A DNA stretch of 8,291 nucleotides, taken from the NCBI GenBank assembly GCA_946887085.1, contig CAMPKG010000144.1, positions 1 to 8,291 of the forward strand. Reading direction: 5' to 3'. The notes under the pieces were generated by a model. That model was not told where the DNA came from. It did not search any database and was given only the letters and a program-made list of their open reading frames with translations. The position numbers were made by a program, and so were the translations under genes. This document shows, one piece after another, positions 1 through 7,259 of the stretch (position 1 is the stretch's first letter; the number at the start of each line of letters is the position of its first letter). The DNA is from an uncultured Sphingobacteriales bacterium. GTDB taxonomy: Bacteria; Bacteroidota; Bacteroidia; Chitinophagales; Chitinophagaceae.

Positions 1-792
1 GAATTGGTGAAAGCGGGTATGCTGAAAGCTGAAGATACGACGCTGATCGAAAACGAAATGAAATTTACATTGCCTAAAGATGTGATGTACAAATCCTCTG
101 TAGCCATGTTGAACATCATTGCAGGTGTGGCCAGCGAGGGCTGGAAGCGCCCGATATATGTCGGTGATGTTTTATCGCGCGAGGGTTATGAGGGAATGGA
201 CGACTACCTAAGGATGGAAGGCATCCTTTTCCGTTTGACGCCATACAGGTACAAGCAACCTATGAAGATAGCCGGTGAAGGTGCAGGTACAGTCGACGCT
301 GAAAAAAGCTATAACCTCTTCATGAATACGTATGTATGGGGCGGAGCGGAGCGTAACGATGTATTCTTTGACGTAAAGAACCGACTGGTTTACCTGCCCT
401 ACCGTCTGGTTGCCGGCCGGGTGGCGGCGACGCTGGCTATGCAAGGCAAAAATAAAGAGGGCATTGCTTTGCTTGACAAGATGGTAAAAAGCGTTACAGA
501 AACATCTTATTTCTACGATGCAACAGGCTATTACCTGGCCATCGCGTATTATCAATGCGGTGCTAAGGATAAAGGACGCGAGATAGCTTTGAAAGTAGCG
601 AAGAATGCCGAAGACAACATCCGGCATGCAGCCGATCTTAATGACGAGCAAAAAGAAGCTCTTCGTCCGGAAATTAACGGCGATCTTTCTATCATTAATG
701 CACTCGGAAGTGTTGCCCAAAATTCAGGCGACACCGTAACATCCGGCGAAATGAAAAATAAGCTTACTGAAATGGAAAAATTGCTGCAATAA
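1..792 (+). CDS. DUF2723 family membrane protein, C-terminal part (5'-truncated)
   Basis: The reading frame is open from base 1 to a TAA at 790-792, giving 263 visible residues; the start lies left of the window. The segment around 'GWKRPIYVGDVLS', followed by 'YEGMDDYLRMEGILFRLTP', matches my memory of the conserved region after the membrane part of DUF2723 proteins ('W.RPIYF', 'gLd.Yl..EGl.yRL.P'). The later 'WGGAERNDVFFDVKNRL' resembles the family's 'WG...D.Y.D..N' segment. The tail after it is helical and TPR-like (about residues 135-225). DUF2723 proteins are multi-pass membrane proteins with a proposed glycosyltransferase (protein O-mannosyltransferase-like) fold. The membrane domain is not in this window, so activity cannot be judged here. 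The gene converges with the methyltransferase gene, with a single base between stops. Family call is fairly sure; biochemical role is uncertain. Confidence 0.8.
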   Translation, partial: ELVKAGMLKAEDTTLIENEMKFTLPKDVMYKSSVAMLNIIAGVASEGWKRPIYVGDVLSREGYEGMDDYLRMEGILFRLTPYRYKQPMKIAGEGAGTVDAEKSYNLFMNTYVWGGAERNDVFFDVKNRLVYLPYRLVAGRVAATLAMQGKNKEGIALLDKMVKSVTETSYFYDATGYYLAIAYYQCGAKDKGREIALKVAKNAEDNIRHAADLNDEQKEALRPEINGDLSIINALGSVAQNSGDTVTSGEMKNKLTEMEKLLQ

Positions 793-793
793 G

Positions 794-1456
794 TTAGATT
801 CTCCGGATCGAAAAAATATAATTGATCTCGGAGAACCTACTGATGGTTTTTACTATTTGCATATCATAGCCATGGTTCGCGGCAATATTCCGGATCATGG
901 CTATGTCGCATTCATCGCACAGCACCATCAGGATAGTTGAGTCCGCGTGCGTGTAGTTGTCGAGTCCGGCAAATAGCCGGCTGAAGTATTCGCCATTCTC
1001 GCCGCAGTACCATGCATACTCTGCATGAGTTGCTGGTGTTTTTTTATAGTAAGGAGGATTGATGGCGATGATATCAAATTCTTCCTTCGGTATGTCGTTA
1101 AACAGATCAGACAGCAATACACGGACTGGTATATCGTTGGTTTGACCGTTCTTCCGTAGGTACTCAACTGACACAGGGTTAATATCTGTTGCTGTTACTA
1201 CAGCTCCACGCCTCGCGGCGCTAAATGCAATTAACCCGCTTCCTGCGCCAAGCTCGAGGAAGGTTTTGTTTTTCACGTCGAGCGTTTTAATGTACTGGAG
1301 CAAAAACCTTGTGCTGAAGAAAAAAACCGGATGAAAAACCTGGGTCGGAATAGCCAGGCTTATATCACCGTGACGATATATTCTTGTCTTGGACAAATAT
1401 CGTTTCACTAACGGACGCACAGCAATGTTTACCAGGTATTTTATCGGCTTCTTCAC
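794..1456 (-). CDS. Class I SAM-dependent methyltransferase, HemK/PrmC-like 'small' type
   Basis: A 220-residue protein with a Rossmann methyltransferase fold. Motif I is 'FLELGAGSG' (about residues 66-74), followed by the acidic 'ATDINP' (89-94) that would hold the SAM ribose. The 'NPPYY' at 133-137 is the (D/N)PPY motif of enzymes methylating a planar nitrogen, such as PrmC, RlmG/RsmC and N6-adenine methyltransferases. This suggests N-methylation of a protein glutamine, base or small molecule; the substrate cannot be told. At 220 residues it lacks the N-terminal helical domain of PrmC, so calling it prmC would be wrong. The start is GTG at 1456, nine bases after the upstream radical SAM stop, with GGAG just before it; an ATG two bases upstream is out of frame. 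It is probably the last gene of the - strand run. Confidence 0.82.
   Translation of the reverse strand: MKKPIKYLVNIAVRPLVKRYLSKTRIYRHGDISLAIPTQVFHPVFFFSTRFLLQYIKTLDVKNKTFLELGAGSGLIAFSAARRGAVVTATDINPVSVEYLRKNGQTNDIPVRVLLSDLFNDIPKEEFDIIAINPPYYKKTPATHAEYAWYCGENGEYFSRLFAGLDNYTHADSTILMVLCDECDIAMIRNIAANHGYDMQIVKTISRFSEINYIFSIRRI
799..835. terminator. Stem-loop at convergent gene junction, possible bidirectional terminator
   Basis: The arms are TTCTCCGGATC (799-809) and GATCTCGGAGAA (824-835). They pair over 11 base pairs with one bulged T at 828 and an AT-rich 14-base loop. The hairpin begins six bases after the + strand stop codon and lies wholly inside the last codons of the - strand methyltransferase gene (the FSEINYIFSIRRI end). 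It can form in either transcript. No T-tract follows immediately on the + side; the nearest is TTTTT at 847-851. On the - side a run of five T's lies some 14-18 bases beyond the stop codon. It is therefore not a textbook intrinsic terminator. Structure is seen directly; the terminator role is inferred. Confidence 0.45.
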
Positions 1457-1465
1457 ATTCTCCGT

Positions 1466-2518
1466 TTATACGTTTGCCGGGTTCATGGTAGGAGGCAGAT
1501 TCAGGTAACACACACATTGCCTGCATATAGCGTCTTTATCCATATCCAGGGAACGGCGGAACTTGAGCGCTTCCGGTCCGTTGAGGATTTCGTGCAGCGA
1601 ATGCTCGCGTATATTGCCCATCGATCTGTGAAAGAAGCATGGCTTTACAGAGCCGTCGGCTTCAACTACGGTTGACACCCAGGGAGCATTACATTTTTTG
1701 AAAGGAAATTCATTCAACCCGTGCAACGCCGCGTAGTAGCTGTGAATGTTCCGGAGTTTGGCGGGCGATTCAGCTACGAAGCTGCTGTCGAAATCCGGAC
1801 TAAAGTCGCGGAGGATGCCATCAATGATATTGTTGAGTTCATGCAGTTCCTGTTTCGACACCATTATTTCAGTCTGCCGTGGCACATCCCAGGGAGTTTC
1901 GCGGTTGAATGCCTGGCTGCTCACATCAGCAGGCAGGAAACTTATCTGGTGAAGCTGTAATGCTTTAGCACTCTGTATGATCAAGGGCCATGCACGGAAA
2001 TTCAGCCTATGTATTACGGAACGTCCCGTGATCTTGTACGCCGGTTTAATGCTCCGGATAGCTTTTATGCCATCCCGCATTTTGCCGAATGCACCGGGCA
2101 GATTCCTGATGGCGTCATGCAGTGGTTCATCGCCATCCAGCGATACGATCACTTCGTCTACCCACTCTGTAATATCCTCAGCATATTTCTTCAGCAGAAG
2201 CCCGGTAGACAAGAGGCAGACACTGATACCCCGGTATTTCAGCATCTTGCAGAGCGAAAAGAAATTTGCATTCAGCAATGCCTCGCCACCCGACATTACC
2301 ACCTGCTTGGTCCCGAATTTTTTCAACGACACCAGCAAGTCCTGAACATCCGCCTCAGTTAGCTGCTTCAGGTTTTTGTTGTCTTTCCATATATCGCACA
2401 TCACGCAACGGCAATTGCATGCGCTATGCGGCATCAGAATAACAATAGGTAGTGCCGCTATCCTGTGCGTCTTAAGCGTTTTATAACGTTGATATGTATG
2501 GTATAAAGATTGACGCAT
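1466..2518 (-). CDS. Radical SAM protein with SPASM-like C-terminal domain
   Basis: The protein has 350 residues from the ATG at 2518. The 4Fe-4S cluster motif CxxxCxxC is in 'CNCRCVMC' (C34, C38, C41), with 'MSGGEALLN' (GGE at 77-79) and 'VSLDGDEP' near 126-132, all in the order expected of a radical SAM TIM-barrel. The C-terminal part has Cys276, then 'DGSVKPCFF' with Cys294, 'MGNI', and 'CRQCVC' (C332, C335, C337). This is typical of SPASM/twitch domains that hold auxiliary Fe-S clusters. Such enzymes modify peptides, proteins or small molecules by radical chemistry; no substrate can be named. A GTG at 2563 would add 15 residues but overlap the upstream gene by 37 bases. The ATG lies eight bases after the upstream stop and is preferred. 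It sits between a B12-type radical SAM gene and a methyltransferase, so a shared pathway is likely. Confidence 0.85.
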   Translation of the reverse strand: MRQSLYHTYQRYKTLKTHRIAALPIVILMPHSACNCRCVMCDIWKDNKNLKQLTEADVQDLLVSLKKFGTKQVVMSGGEALLNANFFSLCKMLKYRGISVCLLSTGLLLKKYAEDITEWVDEVIVSLDGDEPLHDAIRNLPGAFGKMRDGIKAIRSIKPAYKITGRSVIHRLNFRAWPLIIQSAKALQLHQISFLPADVSSQAFNRETPWDVPRQTEIMVSKQELHELNNIIDGILRDFSPDFDSSFVAESPAKLRNIHSYYAALHGLNEFPFKKCNAPWVSTVVEADGSVKPCFFHRSMGNIREHSLHEILNGPEALKFRRSLDMDKDAICRQCVCYLNLPPTMNPANV

Positions 2519-2526
2519 CGTATCCG

Positions 2527-4026
2527 TTAAAAGCCTTCTATCTCGGGTTGGCGGTATTTCCACAATATCTGCAAGGCCTTCAATTCATAAGGCTTCCAGT
2601 AAAAATTGGTTTTATATCGCAGGGTTGAAAGGCTGCGAAGTATTTTTCGCTTGGCTGAGTTCAGGCGTATATCCGACACGGTTGGATAATAACTGTTCAG
2701 TACTGCTTCAAAGTCTTTGATCTTGTTTACCATCTCAGGGGTAAGCCATGGGGTTAGCGGATTTTTTCTGAGATCGAAGTTCTCCCATGCCGGGCTTATC
2801 CAGTCTTCCAGCCTTTCAGGGAATTTAAAACCCGACTCCAGCACTTTATTATACATGTCCGATCCCTCGGTAGGTACAGGGCTGTAAACGTAAATAACGA
2901 TCTCGGTACGAGGATTTATTTCTTTTACTTTTTTGATGAATGCAATGTCGGCATCAATTTGTTTCATTGTTTGTTCGGGGGTATCTCCGGGAGTGCCCAA
3001 TACAAAAGAGTATTCCGGTATAATGTCGAACCTGGCCATGCGTGCGGCAAATGCTTTGATCTGTGCGGCCGACTGCGTTCCGCCTTTGTCCATTTTTTTC
3101 AGTATCTCGTCATTGCCGGTTTCGGCGCCGAAGAATATCATTTTGCATCCTGCCCGCCTCATGATCTCCAGCGATTGGTCGGAGTATTTGTCTATGGTAT
3201 CGATGCGGCCTTCGCCCCACCATATCATGTTATCGGGTTCTATCAGTTTCGAGAATTCGACCACCCGTTTTTCAGATACGAAGAAGTTGTTGTCGTGAAA
3301 CTCGATGGCATTGCCACCAAAATTGTCTTTCAGATACTTAATGTCATTATAAATCGTTTGGGCTGATTTGCCGCGCCAACGTGCATTATATATAGGCACG
3401 ACCGCGCAGAAAGAACATTTGAACGGACAACCCATACTGGAATGGTACGCTATAGTCTTAGTTCCCAGGTATGTCTTGCCGAGGTAACGTTCTACGGGAT
3501 AAAATGAATTCAGCCTTTCATATGGCAGAGCCGGTAACTCATCCTGATCGTACAGCTCATCTTTTTTTGTTTTGATGATCTGGTCTCCCGATCTGTAGAT
3601 CAGGTTACTTATCAGTTCATATGGTTCGTTATTGTCCAGTGCTTTCAGTAAACTCGGGAAGCACTTATCGCCAGGACCGTTGATAATGAAATCAACGTAA
3701 CCTGAATTCAATACCGAGCGCGACTGGTTGGAAGGGAAGTATCCTCCCCAGATTATTTTTATCTCCGGATGATTTTTGCGGATGTATTTAGTGATGGGTA
3801 TGGCCTGCTTCAATTGCGGGCCGGGCATTGAAGTGCAGCCGAAATATTTGAAGTCGCCCGCGTCAAGATATTTTTTGATCTTTTCGGAAGGGTCAACTTC
3901 CATATTGCCGTCCACGATAGCATAATCGTATACACCGTCGATAGACGCGGCTATCGACAAAATAGAATTCGGAATTCGCGGCTTATTATTGGCGCTACGA
4001 GGATTAAATAACAAAACCTTACTCAT
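2527..4026 (-). CDS. B12-binding-domain-type radical SAM protein
   Basis: The protein has 499 residues. Residues 1-140 look like the Rossmann-type cobalamin-binding domain ('KVLLFNPR' start, 'YAIVDGN', then 'IKIIWGGYFPSNQ' at 89-101, matching the common 'GG.HPT' turn). The radical SAM core follows with 'MGCPFKCSFCA' (C200, C204, C207), 'EFHDNNFF' near 242-249, and 'FFGAETGNDEILKKMDKG' near 298-315, as in the BchE/P-methylase class. Known relatives carry out C-methylation, ring closure or other radical rearrangements. The DxHxxG cobalamin-ligating motif is not visible in the N-terminal domain, as in several family members that may bind B12 base-off without His or not bind it at all. Residues beyond about 400 form a helical tail without a recognised domain. 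The start ATG at 4026 follows an 81-base gap. Family is confident; the reaction is unknown. Confidence 0.87.
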   Translation of the reverse strand: MSKVLLFNPRSANNKPRIPNSILSIAASIDGVYDYAIVDGNMEVDPSEKIKKYLDAGDFKYFGCTSMPGPQLKQAIPITKYIRKNHPEIKIIWGGYFPSNQSRSVLNSGYVDFIINGPGDKCFPSLLKALDNNEPYELISNLIYRSGDQIIKTKKDELYDQDELPALPYERLNSFYPVERYLGKTYLGTKTIAYHSSMGCPFKCSFCAVVPIYNARWRGKSAQTIYNDIKYLKDNFGGNAIEFHDNNFFVSEKRVVEFSKLIEPDNMIWWGEGRIDTIDKYSDQSLEIMRRAGCKMIFFGAETGNDEILKKMDKGGTQSAAQIKAFAARMARFDIIPEYSFVLGTPGDTPEQTMKQIDADIAFIKKVKEINPRTEIVIYVYSPVPTEGSDMYNKVLESGFKFPERLEDWISPAWENFDLRKNPLTPWLTPEMVNKIKDFEAVLNSYYPTVSDIRLNSAKRKILRSLSTLRYKTNFYWKPYELKALQILWKYRQPEIEGF

Positions 4027-4107
4027 TATCTGTCCGGGCTTAACATGTCCATTATAAGTATTGAGTCAGGAATAACTAGGCGGCAAGCTAAAGATACTGT
4101 TTTTAGC
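4027..4107 (-). other. 81-bp intergenic gap with small inverted repeat
   Basis: This is the longest gene-free stretch in the window. It separates the cyclase stop codon from the start of the B12-type radical SAM gene. On the - strand it holds a perfect 6-bp inverted repeat, GCTAAA / TTTAGC (4102-4107 and 4087-4092), with a nine-base loop right after the cyclase stop. No T-tract follows, so a terminator is weak. A TATAAT match (- strand, 4051-4056) lies 24 bases upstream of the radical SAM start, but there is no partner box. A TATCTTTA loosely resembles the Bacteroidetes -7 element TAnnTTTG, without a clear -33 TTG. Whether a new transcript begins here is undecided. Confidence 0.3.
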
Positions 4108-5211
4108 CTAGATTTTTAGCGCGAATAGCTCCATATCAGTGCTTCTGCCCTTAAGCTCTATATTGCCCAGGCTCTCGCATTGCCAGTCTTTCAGCCCGAT
4201 AGCATCGCGGAAATCTTTGGACACGATAAATTTCTGGTTTAGCTCAGAACAGGCTGTGCGTATGCGGGCGGCGGTGTTCATTGTGTCGCCGCTCATAGCG
4301 AGATCGCGTTTTAAAACGCCGATCTCACCTACTGTTACCTCGCCCAAATGAATGCCAACCCGGAATTCCGGCATGATACCATAACGGCGCTTGAATTCTT
4401 CTGAGTTTTTCTGCAGTACTTTCCGGGCCTCAATAAGTGCGTTCAGGCATTTCTGCATATTCGCTTCTGAGTATATCCATGATACAACTATCTCATCACC
4501 AACATATTGATAGATCCTGCCGCTATACTCAAGTACGGCAATAGATATATAATAGATTATATCGCGTATGAAGCGGAAGTATAACGGGTGTCCCAGCTTT
4601 TCTGCTATTGGGGTGGAGTCCTTCAGGTCCATGAACATCACGATGCGCTTCTCAATGCGCGGGCGGATGTATTTGCCGAGCAGGATATCGAGAAAAATGC
4701 CGGGGGAATATTTTTCATTGATCTCGATAAATATCTGCGTGACCACGAAAATGATCATCCAACTGATATTGTTGTTCCAGAACCAAGGTGTATGCGAGGA
4801 GTCAGCGAGGAAGTTCAACAAGGCCTGGTGTATGGATACATTAAGTACCACCAGGCAATAGGAAAAATGTAATAAGAAGTTCATGAGGATGGACGCTAGC
4901 AACAGTATCCCCGTTTTCAGTACAAGGTTGAAGATGAGCGGGTAGTCGCGAAACATTTGTTTCAGTCTGAATACAAGCAGGTAACCCATCGCTATACTCA
5001 TATAGAACTCTATAAATATACGCATGACAACGGCAGTGGAATTCAATATCTGGAATGATGAGTCGTACTTGCTGCCCATTGGCGCCTGCATATAGCGTAT
5101 CCAGAGTAGTACGTCAATAGTTGTCCAGACAACGGCAATAAAGAATACCCATTTGTAGCGATATTTTTTTATCGCCGATAGACGGTTTCCTATGGTGCTA
5201 TTTGCATTCAT
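4108..5211 (-). CDS. Membrane-bound class III adenylate/guanylate-type nucleotide cyclase
   Basis: The protein has 367 residues. The N-terminal part has four or five hydrophobic segments (about 20-40, 56-82, 92-122 probably as one or two helices, and 148-164). A cytoplasmic class III cyclase domain follows from about residue 188. Metal-binding Asp195 is in 'MFMDLKDST' and Asp239 in 'YVGDE'. The transition-state residues Asn312 and Arg316 are in 'SGDTMNTAARI'. The catalytic set is therefore complete. The positions that usually read the base are unusual: Gln235 (normally Lys in adenylate cyclases) and Ala305 (normally Asp or Thr). I recall similar residues in other Bacteroidetes family members. 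The product could be cAMP or another cyclic nucleotide. The start ATG overlaps the ppk1 stop as ATGA, implying translational coupling. No HAMP, PAS or GAF sensor domain is seen, so input is presumably through the membrane part. Confidence 0.88.
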   Translation of the reverse strand: MNANSTIGNRLSAIKKYRYKWVFFIAVVWTTIDVLLWIRYMQAPMGSKYDSSFQILNSTAVVMRIFIEFYMSIAMGYLLVFRLKQMFRDYPLIFNLVLKTGILLLASILMNFLLHFSYCLVVLNVSIHQALLNFLADSSHTPWFWNNNISWMIIFVVTQIFIEINEKYSPGIFLDILLGKYIRPRIEKRIVMFMDLKDSTPIAEKLGHPLYFRFIRDIIYYISIAVLEYSGRIYQYVGDEIVVSWIYSEANMQKCLNALIEARKVLQKNSEEFKRRYGIMPEFRVGIHLGEVTVGEIGVLKRDLAMSGDTMNTAARIRTACSELNQKFIVSKDFRDAIGLKDWQCESLGNIELKGRSTDMELFALKI

Positions 5212-7256
5212 GCTCTTTTTTGCAGGTATCTGTAAATGGTTTTTTGCGCATTGACCACGTCTACGTTGTCTTCAACCAGTTTTTGGTTTTCCATGTCAGA
5301 GCTCAGCCTTACTGCTTTATCATTGTCTTGCCATTGTATCTCGAAATAGTCCAGCAGTTCGCGGCGGCAGTCGGGGTCAAGTATCGGAGTACACACCTCT
5401 ATACGGTGACGCAGGTTGCGTATCATCCAATCAGCCGAACCCATGATAACAACTGCATCGTCATCCTTGCCGAAGATGAAGAGACGAGTATGTTCCAGGT
5501 ACCTGTCCACTATCCGCTTCACAGTGATGTGCTCGCTCTGGTTGATGACTCCGGGGATGAGGCAGCAGATACTGCGCACGATCATATCCACTCTTACACC
5601 TGCTTTAGAGGCTTTGTACAGGAGATCGATCATGTGGGGCTCTTCAAGGTTATTGAGTTTAATACGTATTAATGCGTCCTTACCGCGTTTAGCTTTCTTT
5701 ATCTCTTTGTCTACCAATTTTTCAAAACGATCGATCATGTTGAATTGTGAAACATAGAGTATGTTGAACTTTATCCTGCTTGTTTCTGATGGTAGTTGCC
5801 TGCGTTCGAGGAAACGGAAAAGCAGCTGCAGTTCCGACGTTATGTTGTTGTCTGTTGTGAGCAGCGCATGGTCTGTATAAAACTTAGCTGTTGTTTCGTT
5901 GAAGTTACCGGTACTCAGCACAGCATACATTCTGTTTGTCGCATCTGTTTTCCGGATGACCAGTGCTATTTTTGAATGCACTTTTATTTGAGGAATGCTA
6001 TAGATGATCCTGACGCCTGCATCCTTCATCTGTTTGCTCCAATAAATATTATTAGCCTCGTCAAAGCGCGCTTTAAGTTCAATAAAGGCCGTCACCTTCT
6101 TTCCGTTCTTGACTGCACTGATCAGCGCATTTACGATGTGCGACTCTGCGGCTACACGATATAATGTGATGTACATTTCCGTAACATCGGGATCAATAGC
6201 TGCCTGGTTAAAGAAAGAAAGTATCGTGTTGTAAGAATCATAAGGCATGTGCAGCAATACGTCCTTATCATCCAATACTTTGAATACATCCCCATACGAC
6301 CGCAACACCGGCCTTATCAATGGTTTCTGCTTTTCATATTCCAACTCTTTTGAAGGATTAGGTAGAGAAGCAAGATCGCGGAGATTGTGATAACGGCCGC
6401 CTGTGTATATTTCTTCGTGCCGGATGCCATACGAAGATGCCAGGAACATGAGCAGGTTTTGAGGCATGTCGTATTGATAAAGTAGTCTTGACGGAGGTCC
6501 GAGGTCACGTTTTTTTAACTGGCGTTCTATTTTTCGTAACAGGTTGCCAGCATATTCCTCCTCAAGATTCAGCTCAGCATCCCGGTTGAATTTAATACTG
6601 TAAGAACCTATGATGTCAAATCCCGGGAAGATGAATTGCATGTTTTCGCGTATGATGTCATCAATGAAAACAACATATTGTCTTCCGTCGACTGGTGTTA
6701 GCTGAAAAAAGCGTTTTAACCTGTCAGATGGTATATTGACAATACTGTGAAACAACTGTTCGCTGTCCTTTTTCTTTAAAACAACCAGGAGATACAAATG
6801 GTTGTTTTCGGGAAGAAAATGTTCCCGCGCTTCCTGTATTAGAAACACTGGCTGTATGAATGACAATACCTGCGAGAGAAATATATCTCGTATTTCCTCT
6901 GTGTGCTCTTCGCGTATTGGCTGGTCGTAGTACAACACCATGTTGTTACCTTTCAACTCTGGTAGAATTTCATTTTCTAGTATATTTCCGAATTCTTCAA
7001 GCTGTCGCTCTATAGAGTGTTGTATCAGCTCAATAAGGTCTTTGTTTACTTCATCAAAGTGTTTTTTCCGCGTCTTGGGATCCAGGCGCGCAATGGCGAG
7101 TATGGCCGGGTATCTTACACGAAAAAACTCGTCGAGGTTCGACGAGAATATGGAAAGAAATTTTACCCGTTCAAATAAGGGTACATCCTTACTTGCCGCT
7201 TCCTGCAACACCCTGTAGTTAAACCCGAGCCAGCTTAGATCCCTGTTGTACTGCAT
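5208..7256 (-). CDS. ppk1: Polyphosphate kinase 1 (PPK1)
   Basis: The protein has 682 residues, close to the 688 of E. coli PPK. It reversibly transfers the ATP gamma-phosphate to a growing inorganic polyphosphate chain. The domains appear in order: the N-terminal helical domain opens with 'NRDLSWLGFN' and 'SSNLDEFFRVR', then the middle head domain, then two phospholipase-D-like C-terminal domains. The phosphorylated histidine is His427 in 'IKVHSKIALV' (E. coli His435). The second catalytic histidine is His589 in 'YLEHTRLFIF' (E. coli His592). The Mg-site arginines match Arg367 ('TLYRVA') and Arg397 ('KARFDE'). All key residues are present, so the enzyme should be active. It starts three bases after the HD/PycTM stop and overlaps the cyclase start by four bases. 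It is thus the middle gene of a tightly coupled trio. The E. coli residue mapping comes from memory of the family. Confidence 0.97.
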   Translation of the reverse strand: MQYNRDLSWLGFNYRVLQEAASKDVPLFERVKFLSIFSSNLDEFFRVRYPAILAIARLDPKTRKKHFDEVNKDLIELIQHSIERQLEEFGNILENEILPELKGNNMVLYYDQPIREEHTEEIRDIFLSQVLSFIQPVFLIQEAREHFLPENNHLYLLVVLKKKDSEQLFHSIVNIPSDRLKRFFQLTPVDGRQYVVFIDDIIRENMQFIFPGFDIIGSYSIKFNRDAELNLEEEYAGNLLRKIERQLKKRDLGPPSRLLYQYDMPQNLLMFLASSYGIRHEEIYTGGRYHNLRDLASLPNPSKELEYEKQKPLIRPVLRSYGDVFKVLDDKDVLLHMPYDSYNTILSFFNQAAIDPDVTEMYITLYRVAAESHIVNALISAVKNGKKVTAFIELKARFDEANNIYWSKQMKDAGVRIIYSIPQIKVHSKIALVIRKTDATNRMYAVLSTGNFNETTAKFYTDHALLTTDNNITSELQLLFRFLERRQLPSETSRIKFNILYVSQFNMIDRFEKLVDKEIKKAKRGKDALIRIKLNNLEEPHMIDLLYKASKAGVRVDMIVRSICCLIPGVINQSEHITVKRIVDRYLEHTRLFIFGKDDDAVVIMGSADWMIRNLRHRIEVCTPILDPDCRRELLDYFEIQWQDNDKAVRLSSDMENQKLVEDNVDVVNAQKTIYRYLQKRA

Positions 7257-7259
7257 AGG

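Noticed and set aside
208..720. Open frame of 170 codons on the - strand opposite the DUF2723 gene
   Set aside because: The + strand frame has recognisable conserved family motifs; the opposite frame has none.
776..790. TTGCTGCAA palindrome next to a T-run on the - strand, as a terminator for the methyltransferase gene
   Set aside because: The arms are separated by a single base, so a stable hairpin cannot form; it lies within the DUF2723 coding end.
1977..2362. Overlapping + strand open frames opposite the SPASM radical SAM gene
   Set aside because: They are antisense to conserved radical SAM sequence and show no domain pattern.
2519..2563. Longer start (GTG at 2563) for the SPASM radical SAM gene
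   Set aside because: It would overlap the upstream gene by 37 bases and use a weaker start codon; the ATG at 2518 sits eight bases after the upstream stop and keeps the whole radical SAM domain.
5202..5672. Open frame of 156 codons on the + strand opposite ppk1
   Set aside because: It lies opposite conserved ppk1 coding sequence, shows no family pattern, and is best explained as a shadow of that gene.
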